DNA of 64,000 bases, taken from assembly GCF_009193255.1 (NCBI RefSeq), contig NZ_WACG01000001.1, positions 124,001-188,000 on the forward strand, read 5' to 3'. Every line of letters begins with the position of its first letter. The first letter of the stretch is position 1. The position numbers and the translations under genes were made by a program. The DNA is from Arthrobacter koreensis. GTDB lineage: Bacteria; Actinomycetota; Actinomycetes; Actinomycetales; Micrococcaceae. This document shows, in pieces, positions 24,396 to 33,903 of this stretch. Below the pieces are notes generated by a model. That model was not told where the DNA came from. It was given only the letters and a program-made list of their open reading frames with translations, and did no database searches.

Positions 24396-25730
24396 ATGAC
24401 TGAAACATCCGTGCCCGTCGCAGAAGGCTGGCCGGCCCCCACCCCTGGCCGCCCCGTCACCGGGGTGGTCAGGGTTCCAGGCTCCAAATCCCTCACCAAC
24501 CGCTATCTGGTCCTGGCCGCCCTGGCGGACGGACCCTCCCGCCTGCGCGCTCCGCTGCATTCCCGGGACTCCGCCCTGATGGTTGCGGCGCTGCGGTCCC
24601 TCGGCGCGGAAATCACAGAGGTTTCCGACAGCGGACCATTCGGCCCGGACCTGCTGGTGGAGCCGATTCCAGCAGGCGCTGCCGGCAACACCAACGTGGA
24701 CTGCGGCCTGGCCGGAACCGTCATGCGTTTTGTGCCGCCGCTGGCTGCCCTGCGGACCGGTACCACTGCGTTCGACGGCGACCCGCACGCGCGCCAGCGT
24801 CCCATGGGTGCGACCGTCGAGGCCCTTCGGGGCCTTGGCATTGAGGTGGACGACGGCGGACGCGGCGCCCTGCCCTTCAGCGTCACCGGCCGCGGCGGCG
24901 TTCCCGGCGGACGCGTGGAGATCGACGCCGGTGCCTCCTCCCAGTTCGTCTCCGCCCTGCTGCTGGCCGGCGCACGTTTCACGGATGGCCTGCACCTGGT
25001 GCACACCGGGGAAACGGTTCCGAGCCTGGACCACATCGCCATGACCGTCCAGGTGCTCCGGGAATGCGGAGTGGCCGTGGATGACTCAGTACCCAACGAG
25101 TGGCGCGTCGCGCCCGGACCGGTCAGGGCCTTCGATGTGGACATCGAACCCGATCTGTCCAACGCCGGCCCGTTCCTGGCCGCAGCCGTGGCCACCGGCG
25201 GGAGCGTAAGCATCCCCGGCTGGCCCGAACAGACCACCCAGGTTGGCGACAAGTGGCGGGAAATCCTGCCTCAGATGGGTGCCACCGCAGAGCTCGCCGA
25301 CGGGGTGCTGACTGTCACCGGCAGCGGAGCGGTGCGGGGCGGCACCTTTGCCAATACCAGCGAGCTGGCACCCACTGTGGCCGCACTCTGCGCACTGGCC
25401 GACTCGCCGTCGGTCCTGACCGGCATTGCGCACCTGCGCGGCCACGAAACTGACCGGCTGGCAGCCCTCAGGACTGAAATCAACGGTCTGGGCGGGAACG
25501 TCACGGAAACGGCCGACGGCCTGGCCATCAGCCCTGCACCGCTTCACGGCGGCGTTTTCGGCACCTACGCCGACCACCGCATGGCCACCGCCGGAGCGAT
25601 CCTGGGTCTGTCGGTTCCCGGAGTTGTCGTGGAGGACATCGCGGCGACATCCAAGACCATGCCCGAATTCGCGCAGCTCTGGACCGGCCTGGTGGCCGGT
25701 ACGGAGCCGACGGCGGCGCAGGAGGACTAG
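24396..25730 (+). CDS. aroA: 3-Phosphoshikimate 1-carboxyvinyltransferase (EPSP synthase)
   Basis: 444 residues. The N-terminal substrate loop VPGSKSLTNRYLVLAAL and LAGTVMRFVPPLAAL are present, along with DGDPHARQRPM (the Arg-rich phosphate site), YADHRMA and a KTMPEF segment near the end. It makes EPSP from shikimate-3-phosphate and phosphoenolpyruvate in aromatic amino acid synthesis. It is followed after 2 bp by rsgA, an arrangement common in actinobacteria next to sigR. Confidence 0.96.
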   Translation: MTETSVPVAEGWPAPTPGRPVTGVVRVPGSKSLTNRYLVLAALADGPSRLRAPLHSRDSALMVAALRSLGAEITEVSDSGPFGPDLLVEPIPAGAAGNTNVDCGLAGTVMRFVPPLAALRTGTTAFDGDPHARQRPMGATVEALRGLGIEVDDGGRGALPFSVTGRGGVPGGRVEIDAGASSQFVSALLLAGARFTDGLHLVHTGETVPSLDHIAMTVQVLRECGVAVDDSVPNEWRVAPGPVRAFDVDIEPDLSNAGPFLAAAVATGGSVSIPGWPEQTTQVGDKWREILPQMGATAELADGVLTVTGSGAVRGGTFANTSELAPTVAALCALADSPSVLTGIAHLRGHETDRLAALRTEINGLGGNVTETADGLAISPAPLHGGVFGTYADHRMATAGAILGLSVPGVVVEDIAATSKTMPEFAQLWTGLVAGTEPTAAQED

Positions 25731-25732
25731 CC

Positions 25733-26851
25733 GTGGCACGAGGCACCTCAGGCTGGGACGAGTCGGACGTCCGCATCCGGCCCAACAAGAAGGGCTCGCG
25801 GCCCCGGACCAAGGACAGGCCCGCCCACGAAGACGCCGTCACGGGACGCATCATCACCGTTGACCGCGGCCGCTACACCGCGATCGTGGACGAAGACACC
25901 CCGCAGGAACGCATAGTCACGGCAGCCCGGGCACGGGAACTGCGGCGCACGCCGGTGGTTGCCGGGGACCTTGTGGGTCTGGTGGGCGATGTCAGCGGAT
26001 CCCCCGACAGCCTGGCCCGGTTGGTGAAGGTCAACGAGCGCGCCACGCTGCTGCGCCGATCAGCGGACGACACCGATCCGGTGGAGCGGGTAGTGGTAGC
26101 CAACGCGGACCAGCTGGTGATTGTGGTTGCCGCCGCCAATCCCGAGCCGCGGACAGGGTTCATCGACCGCGCCCTGGTGGCGGCTTACGACGCCGGCATC
26201 TCACCCCTCCTCTGCATCACCAAGGCAGACCTGAAGGATCCCGCGGAGCTGCTCGCCAACTATGAGCACCTGGACCTGGAAGTAGTCATCAGCCGCACGG
26301 CCCGGGCCGACGACGCGGGAATCGATTCCGAGTCCGACGACGGCCTCTCCGCCCGCCTGGCCGGAGGCGCCGTGGCCGCCCTGCACGAGCATCTCCTGGG
26401 CAAGGTGAGCGTCCTGGTGGGCCACTCCGGCGTCGGGAAGTCCACCCTGGTGAACGCGCTGACCGGTTCGCGCCGCGCCACCGGCGGCGTGAACGCCGTC
26501 ACCGGCCGGGGCCGGCACACGTCCTCCTCTGCGCTGGCGCTGAAAGTGCAGGATGCACCGGCAGGCAGCTGGATCATCGATACCCCAGGCATCCGCTCCT
26601 TCGGTCTGGCCCACGTGGACCCGGACCGGATCCTGAGCGCCTTCCCTGACCTCGAGCCGGGCACGGAAGACTGTGAGCGCGGCTGCCGCCATGACGATGA
26701 GGCCGTCAACTGCGGACTCGACCCGTGGGTTGAGTCCGGAAACGCCGGACCCGCCGGACCTGCACGGCTCGCCTCGTTGCGCAGGCTGCTGGGCTCCGGC
26801 GGCCTGCGCACCGAGAACCGCGCCCAGGCCAAGGAACTGGGCACCCAGTAA
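25733..26851 (+). CDS. rsgA: Ribosome small-subunit-dependent GTPase RsgA
   Basis: 372 residues from GTG at 25733. The GTPase motifs are circularly permuted, as in the YjeQ family: G4 (TKAD) precedes G1 (GHSGVGKST, 230-238) and then G3 (DTPGIRSFG). An N-terminal OB-fold and a C-terminal zinc finger (CERGCRH followed by a downstream Cys) complete the family layout. It assists late 30S maturation. It is separated from aroA by 2 bp. Confidence 0.95.
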   Translation: MARGTSGWDESDVRIRPNKKGSRPRTKDRPAHEDAVTGRIITVDRGRYTAIVDEDTPQERIVTAARARELRRTPVVAGDLVGLVGDVSGSPDSLARLVKVNERATLLRRSADDTDPVERVVVANADQLVIVVAAANPEPRTGFIDRALVAAYDAGISPLLCITKADLKDPAELLANYEHLDLEVVISRTARADDAGIDSESDDGLSARLAGGAVAALHEHLLGKVSVLVGHSGVGKSTLVNALTGSRRATGGVNAVTGRGRHTSSSALALKVQDAPAGSWIIDTPGIRSFGLAHVDPDRILSAFPDLEPGTEDCERGCRHDDEAVNCGLDPWVESGNAGPAGPARLASLRRLLGSGGLRTENRAQAKELGTQ

Positions 26852-26962
26852 GGGCCGAAGTACCCCGGCCGGCACATCCTGGAGGCCTTCTCCGGACAGG
26901 TACACGCCGCGCGCACCTGCGTAAACGTGGGCAGGGCGGCGGCAATAGCGATAAGTTGAAGT

Positions 26963-27772
26963 ATGCCGTTCGTTCAGAACTACAACGATGATCTGCGTCT
27001 CGCCCATGTAATGGCCGACTCCGTGGACGACCAGACCATGTCAAGGTTCAAGGCGCAGGACCTCCGCGTCGAGACCAAACCGGACCTGACGCCCGTCACC
27101 GACGCAGACAAGGCAGCCGAAGACGCCATCCGCGGGCAGCTTTCCCGTGCCCGGCCGCGCGACGCTGTCCTCGGCGAGGAATTCGGTTCCACCGGTTCCG
27201 GGCCCCGGCGCTGGATTGTGGATCCGATCGACGGCACCAAGAATTTCGTGCGGGGCGTGCCCGTCTGGGCTACCCTCATCGCGCTGGTGGACGACGGCGT
27301 TCCGGTAGTCGGCGTCGTCAGCGCGCCGGCGCTGGGCAAGCGCTGGTGGGCAGCGACGGGAACCGGTGCCTATATGGGCCGTTCACTCGCCTCGGCCACC
27401 CGGCTGCGGGTCTCCGACGTCTCGAATCTGGCCGACGCCTCGCTGTCCTACTCCAGCCTCACCGGGTGGAAGCAGCGCGGTAACCTGGATGAGTTCCTCG
27501 GCCTGACCGAATCCGTGTGGCGTACCCGCGCCTACGGCGATTTCTGGTCCTACTGCATGGTGGCCGAGGGCGCAGTGGACATCGCATGCGAGCCGGAGCT
27601 CAACCTGTATGACATGGCAGCCCTGGTGCCAATCGTGACCGAGGCCGGCGGCCGGTTCACGTCCCTTGACGGCGAAGACGGCCCCTTCGGCGGCAACGCG
27701 CTGGCTACTAACGGAATGCTGCACAACGAAGTACTGCAGCGGCTCAACCCCGAACTCGACGACCTCTTCTAG
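26963..27772 (+). CDS. hisN: Histidinol-phosphatase, inositol monophosphatase family
   Basis: 269 residues. Metal-binding GEE (71-73) and DPIDGT with Asp87 and Asp90 are intact, and the second metal site follows ([16 protein letters not shown]). The [12 protein letters not shown] segment after DPIDGTKNF is typical of actinobacterial HisN. The aroA-rsgA-hisN order supports histidine biosynthesis rather than inositol phosphate turnover, although other phosphate esters cannot be excluded. An intergenic region of about 110 bp upstream suggests it may have its own promoter. Confidence 0.9.
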   Translation: MPFVQNYNDDLRLAHVMADSVDDQTMSRFKAQDLRVETKPDLTPVTDADKAAEDAIRGQLSRARPRDAVLGEEFGSTGSGPRRWIVDPIDGTKNFVRGVPVWATLIALVDDGVPVVGVVSAPALGKRWWAATGTGAYMGRSLASATRLRVSDVSNLADASLSYSSLTGWKQRGNLDEFLGLTESVWRTRAYGDFWSYCMVAEGAVDIACEPELNLYDMAALVPIVTEAGGRFTSLDGEDGPFGGNALATNGMLHNEVLQRLNPELDDLF

Positions 27773-27780
27773 GACTCCAC

Positions 27781-28563
27781 GTGGCTTCCAGCGGACCCAA
27801 GCTCGACGGTCTGCGGCGCCGTCAGCTGGGCGGCAGCTACCGCACCGGCGCCGAACACTACGACAGGATCCGTCCCGGCTACCCGAATGACGCCGTGGAC
27901 TGGCTCTTTGACATCCCGTCCCTTGCCGGACGGCCGGCAGCATCCGTGTCCGTGGCGGACATCGGCGCCGGTACGGGCAAATACACCGCCGCCCTGGCAT
28001 CTGCGGGTTTCGCGGTGCGCGCCGTGGATCCGTCCGCGGACATGCTCGCCCAGCTCTCCCGGTCGCTGCCGAACGTCCCTGCCGTCCAGGGCACGGCCGA
28101 ACACACGGGACTCCCGGATTCCTCGCTTGATGCCGTGACGGTGGCACAGGCGTGGCACTGGTGCGACCCGGTGGCCTCCGCGCGGGAGTTCAGCCGGATT
28201 TTGGCGCCTCACGGATTCGCGGGACTGGTCTGGAACCAGCTGGACGTCAGCGTTCCCTGGGTACACCGCTTTTCCCGGATCATCCACGCTGGGGACGTGC
28301 TGCGCCCGGGGTTCCGTCCGGAACTGGGACCGGAACTCAAGCTGCAGGAATTCCACACCACTTCCTGGTCCGTGGCGATGACTCCCGAGGACCTTGCGGA
28401 GCTGGCACAATCCCGGGCCTACTATCTCTCCGCTCCTGAAACCACCCGAGCCAAGGTCCTGGCGAACCTTTCCTGGTACCTGTACGAGCACCTCGGCCAC
28501 GTGCCGGGAGAAGAGCTGCAGCTGCCCTACCTCACGTTCACCTGGCGGGCAGTTCGGGCCTAG
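27781..28563 (+). CDS. Class I SAM-dependent methyltransferase
   Basis: 260 residues from GTG at 27781, only 8 bp after hisN. Motif I VADIGAGTGKYT (about 59-70) and VRAVDPSADML (motif II) define the SAM site, and AQAWHWCD is characteristic of the trans-aconitate/UbiE-like group often called methyltransferase type 11. The substrate is unknown. It is probably co-transcribed with hisN. Confidence 0.85.
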   Translation: MASSGPKLDGLRRRQLGGSYRTGAEHYDRIRPGYPNDAVDWLFDIPSLAGRPAASVSVADIGAGTGKYTAALASAGFAVRAVDPSADMLAQLSRSLPNVPAVQGTAEHTGLPDSSLDAVTVAQAWHWCDPVASAREFSRILAPHGFAGLVWNQLDVSVPWVHRFSRIIHAGDVLRPGFRPELGPELKLQEFHTTSWSVAMTPEDLAELAQSRAYYLSAPETTRAKVLANLSWYLYEHLGHVPGEELQLPYLTFTWRAVRA

Positions 28564-28674
28564 GCGGGACAAGCGTGCTACTTGGCACGGCCCTCTCCCG
28601 GTGGGGCCCGGCCCTGCCCTAAACTGAGCCAACGGGCACCCAGCTCGCGGATTCTTCGGCGACCAGGGGAATGC

Positions 28675-29763
28675 ATGGCGACGTTCGGCATTGAAGAGGA
28701 GTTCCTGCTCGTGGATCCGGCCACGGGGATTCCCGTGCCCCGCGCTGCCGGGCTGTCACGGGCACTCGAGTCGTCTCCCGCCATCCCGCCGGCAGCGCCG
28801 GTCGGCCAGGCAGAGTTCCTCGCCTGCCAGCTGGAAACGTCCACGGCCATTTGCGACACGCTGGACGAAGCAGGTGCCTCCCTGCTGGAGGCCCGCACCG
28901 CCATAGCCGGCGCGGCCGATGAGGCGGGCATCGGCGTCGTTGTTTCCGGTGCCGCTCCGCGGATTGCCAACAGTCCGGCGGAGATCTCGGGTACCGAACG
29001 CTACCAGTCCATGGGAGAGCTGACCGGCGCCGTTGCCGGCGAACACTACGTCAACGGTACGCACATCCATGTTGCGGTACCGGACAGGGACGCCGGGATC
29101 ACCGCCCTGAACAAGCTTCGCCCATGGCTTGCGACCCTGGCTGCCCTGGGCGCCAACTCCCCTTTCTGGCGCGGCAGGGACAGCAGTTTTTCCAGCTGGC
29201 GGCTGATCCACTACCGCCGCTGGTCCGTGCAGGGCTGCCCGCCCGAGTTCGCCGATGCAGCCGATTATGATCGGAGGCTTTCCAGGCTCATCGGATCCGA
29301 CGCCGTCCTGGATGCCGGACACATTGGCTGGGCAGCAAGACTGTCCGAGCGTTATCCGACCGTGGAAGTGCGCGTAGGTGACGCGCAGCTTGAGGCGGCG
29401 GACTCCGTCCTCCTGGCTGCGCTGGTGCGCGGACTCGTCCTGACCGAAGAAGCGGCACCCGGAATCCATCCGGACCCCGAACTCCTCGACGCCGGACTGT
29501 GGCAGGCAGCCCGGTATGGTCTGGGCGGGCGGCTGATGGATGTTCAGGGGGACCCGTCTGCGGCCGCGGACCAGGTTTTTGCGCTGGTAGAACACATCCG
29601 TCCCGTGCTGGAAGACAACGGAGACGCGGACTACGTCACGGCAGGCGTGCAGCGGATGCTCACCCTTGGTACAGGTGCGGTCCGCCAGCGTGCCGCCTAT
29701 GCTGCCGGCGGCTGGGACGGACTCGCCGCCCTGTACGGAGCCTCCCTCACATCCGGTGCCTGA
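28675..29763 (+). CDS. Carboxylate-amine ligase, YbdK/GCS2 type (first of a tandem pair)
   Basis: 362 residues from ATG at 28675 with AGGGGA upstream. MATFGIEEEFLLVDP starts the glutamate-cysteine ligase type 2 fold; HIHVAVPDRDAG and RRWSVQGCPPEF are conserved. These enzymes couple glutamate to an amine with ATP, with weak gamma-glutamylcysteine activity in E. coli YbdK. Actinobacteria use mycothiol rather than glutathione, so the physiological product is unclear. It has a paralog immediately downstream. Confidence 0.88.
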   Translation: MATFGIEEEFLLVDPATGIPVPRAAGLSRALESSPAIPPAAPVGQAEFLACQLETSTAICDTLDEAGASLLEARTAIAGAADEAGIGVVVSGAAPRIANSPAEISGTERYQSMGELTGAVAGEHYVNGTHIHVAVPDRDAGITALNKLRPWLATLAALGANSPFWRGRDSSFSSWRLIHYRRWSVQGCPPEFADAADYDRRLSRLIGSDAVLDAGHIGWAARLSERYPTVEVRVGDAQLEAADSVLLAALVRGLVLTEEAAPGIHPDPELLDAGLWQAARYGLGGRLMDVQGDPSAAADQVFALVEHIRPVLEDNGDADYVTAGVQRMLTLGTGAVRQRAAYAAGGWDGLAALYGASLTSGA

Positions 29764-29880
29764 CGCCGCAACAAAACCTCAGTACGCTTCCCGTTTGGCT
29801 TCCAGGCACCCTTCGGCCCTAGTCTTTTTCAGGAAGTGCTGCGGGTAGTTGCCTGCAGCCATGAATATCTGGAGGGATGC

Positions 29881-30978
29881 ATGGCAACACTGGGCATCGA
29901 GGAAGAGTACCTGCTGCTGGACCCGGTTTCCGGGCTCCCGGTGCACAAGGCGGAGGAAGTTGCTGGCTATCTGCACCGCTCTCCGCGTGTGACCGAAGGT
30001 GAGATCCAGCGCGAGCTGCTCAGCTGCCAGATCGAAACCGCCACACCGGTCTCCGCCACGCTGACCGAAGCGGAAGAGTACCTGCTGAACTTCCGCGGGC
30101 AGCTTGAAGCCGCTGCGCGCAAAGCTTCGGTCGTGGCGTCCGGAACGGCATCTGCACCGTTCATTGAGGACCACTACCCGGAGCTGACGGACAAGGAACG
30201 CTACCGGCAGCTGCGTGAAAGCGCACCGGGAATCGTCGGCGACCAGTTCGTGAACGGACTGCACGTCCATGTATCGATTCCGGACCGGGAAGCCGGGGTC
30301 CAGGCACTGAACCGCATCCGCGAGTGGCTGCCCGCCATTGTGGCGCTGAGCTGCAACTCTCCCTACTGGCTGGGACGGGACAGCGGTTTCGGCAGCTGGC
30401 GCGTGGTCCACTACCGCCGCTGGCCGGTCCAGGGCTGCCCTCCCACCTTCAAGGATGCGGCAGACTACGAACGCCGCGTGGCACAGCTGGTGTCCACCGG
30501 GGCGATTATCGACCGGGGTGTCCTGACCTGGATGGCACGGCTGTCAGATTCCTATCCCACCCTGGAGGTGCGGGCCGGCGACGCACAGCTGCGCGCGCGG
30601 GACTCCGTGCTGATCGCGGCCCTGGTCCGCGGGCTGGTGAGCACGGCGGTCGAGGAAGCGGGCCGGGGAATCGACAGGCCGGTCCCGGAAGCCGAGCTGC
30701 TTGACGCCGCCATGTGGCAGGCCGCCCGCGAGGGCCTGACCGGCCAGCTAGTGGATCCGGTCAGCGCCAAGCTGGTCCCTGCAGCGGACCGCGTCCAGGC
30801 CCTGCTGGACTTCGTCTCCGAAGCGCTCGACGCCGAGAATGACGCGGAGTGGGTTCGCGCCGGACTGCAGGACATCCGGGACACCGGTACCGGGTCCGAG
30901 CGCCAGCGCCGGGCCATGGACCAGGGTGGAACGGCCGCGCTGCTGAAGCTCTACGGCACCGCCCTCACCGGAGAATAG
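29881..30978 (+). CDS. Carboxylate-amine ligase, YbdK/GCS2 type (second of a tandem pair)
   Basis: 365 residues from ATG at 29881 with GGAGGG upstream. It is plainly homologous along its length to the previous gene: MATLGIEEEYLLLDP, HVHVSIPDREAG, RRWPVQGCPPTF, and a similar C-terminus. Differences include HVHV for HIHV and a slightly longer N-terminal region (YLHRSPRVTEGE). The two copies even share the GGATGCATGGC-like start context, suggesting tandem duplication followed by divergence. They may be isoenzymes or form a heteromer. Confidence 0.88.
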   Translation: MATLGIEEEYLLLDPVSGLPVHKAEEVAGYLHRSPRVTEGEIQRELLSCQIETATPVSATLTEAEEYLLNFRGQLEAAARKASVVASGTASAPFIEDHYPELTDKERYRQLRESAPGIVGDQFVNGLHVHVSIPDREAGVQALNRIREWLPAIVALSCNSPYWLGRDSGFGSWRVVHYRRWPVQGCPPTFKDAADYERRVAQLVSTGAIIDRGVLTWMARLSDSYPTLEVRAGDAQLRARDSVLIAALVRGLVSTAVEEAGRGIDRPVPEAELLDAAMWQAAREGLTGQLVDPVSAKLVPAADRVQALLDFVSEALDAENDAEWVRAGLQDIRDTGTGSERQRRAMDQGGTAALLKLYGTALTGE

Positions 30979-30983
30979 TGCGC

Positions 30984-32687
30984 CTAGGGAAGCCCGCTGA
31001 TATCAAGAACGCGGGCTTCCCAGGGACCAAGCACTTCCTTCCGTCGTTCTGCGCCGTAGTTCCCCAGGATCAGTTCGCCCTCCTGCAGGTCTGCGGGAAC
31101 GGCCTGCTCGAGCCCGGAGAGGTTTCCCATCACGCCCAGGCTCATCTCCCCCAGGCTCCGGCTGAAGGCAAAAAGTGCCGGATGGTGTGCGTGCAGGAGC
31201 TGAAAGTCACCCGTCGCAATTACCGGCAGCTCATGGCGGAGCCGGATCAGCTGCTGGTAGTAGCGGTAGATGGATTGTGGTGCGGCGAGGTCCTGTTCAA
31301 CGTTGATTTCCCGGTATCTGGGCCCCAGCCCGATCCACGGCACACCGTCCGTAAACCCTGCCGCAGGTTCCGGGGTCCACTGCATGGGTGTCCTGGCGTT
31401 GTCCCGGCTGGCGTGTGCCAGGATCTCCAGGACGGTCTCCGGGTCCATCCCGCGGGCCGTCGAGTCCGCGTAGTAGTTCAATGATTCGACGTCCCGGTAC
31501 TGGTCAACCCGCGTGAACCCGGCGTTCGTCATACCGATTTCCTCCCCCTGGTAGATAAAGGGAGTCCCGCGCTGCATGTGCAGCAGGGTCGCCCACAGCG
31601 TGGCGGACTCATACCGGAAGACGCCGTCGTTGCCGTACCTGGAAAGATGGCGCGGCTGGTCATGGTTGCTGAGGTAAAGGCTGTTCCAGCCCCGCTCGGC
31701 CAGTCCGCGCTGCCACCGGTTCCAGGACGTCTTCAGGTCCCTGAGGTTTACCGGACGGCGGTCCCACTTGCCGCCGGGTCCGTGGTCCAGGTTGACGTGC
31801 TCAAACTGGAAAAGCATGTCCAGTTCGTTCCGGTAGGGATCAGTGAAGAGCCGTGCTTCGTCGACGGTCGCCCCCGTAGTTTCTCCGACAACCAGGTAGT
31901 CCTCACTGCGGTGCGCGAAGACTGCGCGCATCATCTCCTGCACAAACTCGTGCACGCGGGGTCCGGACGTAAAGAACGGGGAACCGTCTCCCCAGACACC
32001 GCCGAACTGGATCATGCTGTCGGGGAAGCGCTGGTCCTTCGAGATGAAGTTCACGGCGTCCATCCGGAAACCGTCTATGCCGCGGTCCATCCACCAGTTC
32101 ATCATCGCGTAGATCCGGTTGCGGACCCTGGTGCTCGCCCAGTTCAGGTCCGGCTGGTGACGCGAAAAGATGTGCAGGTAGTACTGCTGGGTCGGTTCGT
32201 GCCAGGTCCAGGCGGAACCGCCGAACAGGGATCCCCAGTTGTTGGGTTCGGCACCGGGATCACCGCCGCGGAACCCCAGGCGCGGATCCCGCCAGTAGTA
32301 CGAGTCGCGGGAGATATTGTCTCGGGAGGACATGGAGCGTTTAAACGCCTCGTGGTCGGTGGAGGTGTGGTTGATCACCAGGTCCATGATCATCTTCATT
32401 CCACGGGCATGGACCTCGGAAAGCAGCCGGTCAAATTCCTCTTCGGTCCCGAACACCGCATCCACTTTCCAGTAGTTGCTGATGTCATACCCGTTGTCCC
32501 GCTGCGGCGACTGGTGGATGGGCGAAAGCCACAACACATCGACCCCGAGTTCCTGCAGGTAATCCAGCCGCCGGATGATCCCGGTCAGGTCCCCAATGCC
32601 GTCTCCCGTGGTGTCCTGGAAACTGCGCGGGTAGATCTGGTAGACCACAGCGTTGGTCCACCATGCCGGGCGGGAAAGGTCCCTCAT
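30984..32687 (-). CDS. GH13 alpha-glucosidase / oligo-1,6-glucosidase family
   Basis: 567 residues. The GH13 catalytic set is complete: nucleophile Asp210 (GFRMDAVNF), acid/base Glu269 (VGET) and stabiliser Asp343 (NHDQPR). The start (WWTNAVVYQIYPRSFQD) and GDLTGIIRRLDYL are those of the subfamily that includes oligo-1,6-glucosidase, alpha-glucosidase and trehalose-6-phosphate hydrolase. It lacks a signal peptide, so it acts on imported oligosaccharides. No transporter or regulator neighbours it. It converges with the second YbdK-type gene, 5 bp apart. Confidence 0.9.
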   Translation of the reverse strand: MRDLSRPAWWTNAVVYQIYPRSFQDTTGDGIGDLTGIIRRLDYLQELGVDVLWLSPIHQSPQRDNGYDISNYWKVDAVFGTEEEFDRLLSEVHARGMKMIMDLVINHTSTDHEAFKRSMSSRDNISRDSYYWRDPRLGFRGGDPGAEPNNWGSLFGGSAWTWHEPTQQYYLHIFSRHQPDLNWASTRVRNRIYAMMNWWMDRGIDGFRMDAVNFISKDQRFPDSMIQFGGVWGDGSPFFTSGPRVHEFVQEMMRAVFAHRSEDYLVVGETTGATVDEARLFTDPYRNELDMLFQFEHVNLDHGPGGKWDRRPVNLRDLKTSWNRWQRGLAERGWNSLYLSNHDQPRHLSRYGNDGVFRYESATLWATLLHMQRGTPFIYQGEEIGMTNAGFTRVDQYRDVESLNYYADSTARGMDPETVLEILAHASRDNARTPMQWTPEPAAGFTDGVPWIGLGPRYREINVEQDLAAPQSIYRYYQQLIRLRHELPVIATGDFQLLHAHHPALFAFSRSLGEMSLGVMGNLSGLEQAVPADLQEGELILGNYGAERRKEVLGPWEARVLDISGLP

Positions 32688-32914
32688 TCAGGCTCCTGGG
32701 TCAGCGGTCCGGGCGCGGCCGCAGACATGAGTCTACGGCCGCGCAACCCTGCGGGACAGGGACCGGACGAAGAGTTGGCCTCCGCGGGGCGTCGACGGCC
32801 CTCTTCCCTTGCCCGGGGCAGCAGGCGCTGGCTAGCGTGGCACCTACTCTAACCGTCCGTGTGCCTGGCACACGCCGGATAGTGCCTGGATCCCAACTGT
32901 TTGGAGCATCTGCC

Positions 32915-33412
32915 ATGGCAACACTCACCGTTTGGAAGTTCCCCGACGCGGACGCGGCTGAAAGGGCGACACAGACCCTGGCCAGCCTCGAGTCCCAGAA
33001 CCTCATCAACGTGCGGGATGAGGCAATCGTCACCTGGCCCCGGGACAAGAAAAAGCCCCGGACCATCCAGGAACACAACATGGCCGGAGCCGGTGCCCTG
33101 GGCGGCGGCTTCTGGGGCCTGCTGTTCGGCCTGATCTTCTTCATCCCGCTGATTGGCGCAGCCGTCGGAGCGGCCATCGGTGCACTCTCCGGCTCGATGG
33201 TGGACGTCGGCATCGATGACAACTTCATCAAGCAGATCCGCCAGGAAGTCACTCCGGGCACGTCTGCCCTGTTTGTCCTGTCCTCTGACGCCGTGGAGGA
33301 CAGGGTCCTCGACGCCTTCAAGGATGGCTTCCCGGGAGCCTCGCTGATTGCCACGAACCTGTCCAGGGAGCAGGAAGAGAATCTGCGGAAGGCCTTCGCC
33401 GAAGCGGACTAG
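32915..33412 (+). CDS. DUF1269 family stress-associated membrane protein
   Basis: 165 residues from ATG at 32915. A small domain (LTVWKFPDADAAERATQTL) is followed by a glycine-rich hydrophobic hairpin (GALGGGFWGLLFGLIFFIPL) and a C-terminal domain (SALFVLSSDAVEDRVLDAF). DUF1269 proteins are often reported in general stress regulons, but their molecular role is unknown. It is monocistronic, ending before a very strong hairpin. Confidence 0.8.
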   Translation: MATLTVWKFPDADAAERATQTLASLESQNLINVRDEAIVTWPRDKKKPRTIQEHNMAGAGALGGGFWGLLFGLIFFIPLIGAAVGAAIGALSGSMVDVGIDDNFIKQIRQEVTPGTSALFVLSSDAVEDRVLDAFKDGFPGASLIATNLSREQEENLRKAFAEAD

Positions 33413-33439
33413 GCTGCAGCAGCCAGGGGCTGAGAATAA

Positions 33440-33490
33440 ACGGCAGGGCACGACGGCGGGAAATCGCCGTCGTGCCCTGCCGTATCGTTT
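33440..33490 (+). terminator. Strong terminator after the DUF1269 gene
   Basis: A perfect 19-bp stem pairs 33440-33458 with 33465-33483, with loop GGAAAT, followed by ATCGTTT. The T tract is short, but the stem is very stable. Confidence 0.8.
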
Positions 33491-33495
33491 AACTG

Positions 33496-33870
33496 ATGAT
33501 TACTCGACGCCAAGCAGCCCAGTACCTTGATATTCCGCTCGAAATGGCTGCCAAGCACGGGATCCCGGCGCGGCTGGAGCAGGCCGAGCTGAATGAACTC
33601 GATGCCAACCCTCCGGCCTGGCTGGCGCAGTCCCGGGCGAACCGTACCGGTAAGCGGCCGGTCTGGGTCCAGCTGGAGTGCGCGGTCTGCGGCTTCCGCG
33701 AGACGGCCCGCCCTAAGAAGTGGTGGCCTGGCTTCACCTTTGTCGCCTGCTATGACCACAGTGACCGGGAGCTGCCCGAGGTTCCCGCGGGCAGCGTCCG
33801 CAGCGAATATGAGGGTGTTGGTTCCCGTTTCACCGGAATCGTCGATGTTCCGGTGAACGAAGCGAACTAG
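33496..33870 (+). CDS. Conserved hypothetical protein with possible zinc ribbon
   Basis: 124 residues. The N-terminus (MITRRQAAQYLDIPLEMAAKH) resembles a short helix-turn-helix or helical segment. It is followed by ANRTGKRPVWVQL, CAVCGF and, after a gap, CYDH, which could coordinate zinc. I do not recognise the family by function. Its ATG lies 12 bp after the preceding terminator hairpin, so its promoter must overlap or lie within the hairpin region. Confidence 0.6.
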   Translation: MITRRQAAQYLDIPLEMAAKHGIPARLEQAELNELDANPPAWLAQSRANRTGKRPVWVQLECAVCGFRETARPKKWWPGFTFVACYDHSDRELPEVPAGSVRSEYEGVGSRFTGIVDVPVNEAN

Positions 33871-33903
33871 GTTTTCGGCCCTCAGCGTTTGACGCTCTGC
33901 CTC

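Noticed and set aside
31578-32852. 424-codon plus-strand frame opposite the GH13 gene
   Set aside because: The minus strand has the complete GH13 catalytic set; the plus frame is a shadow.
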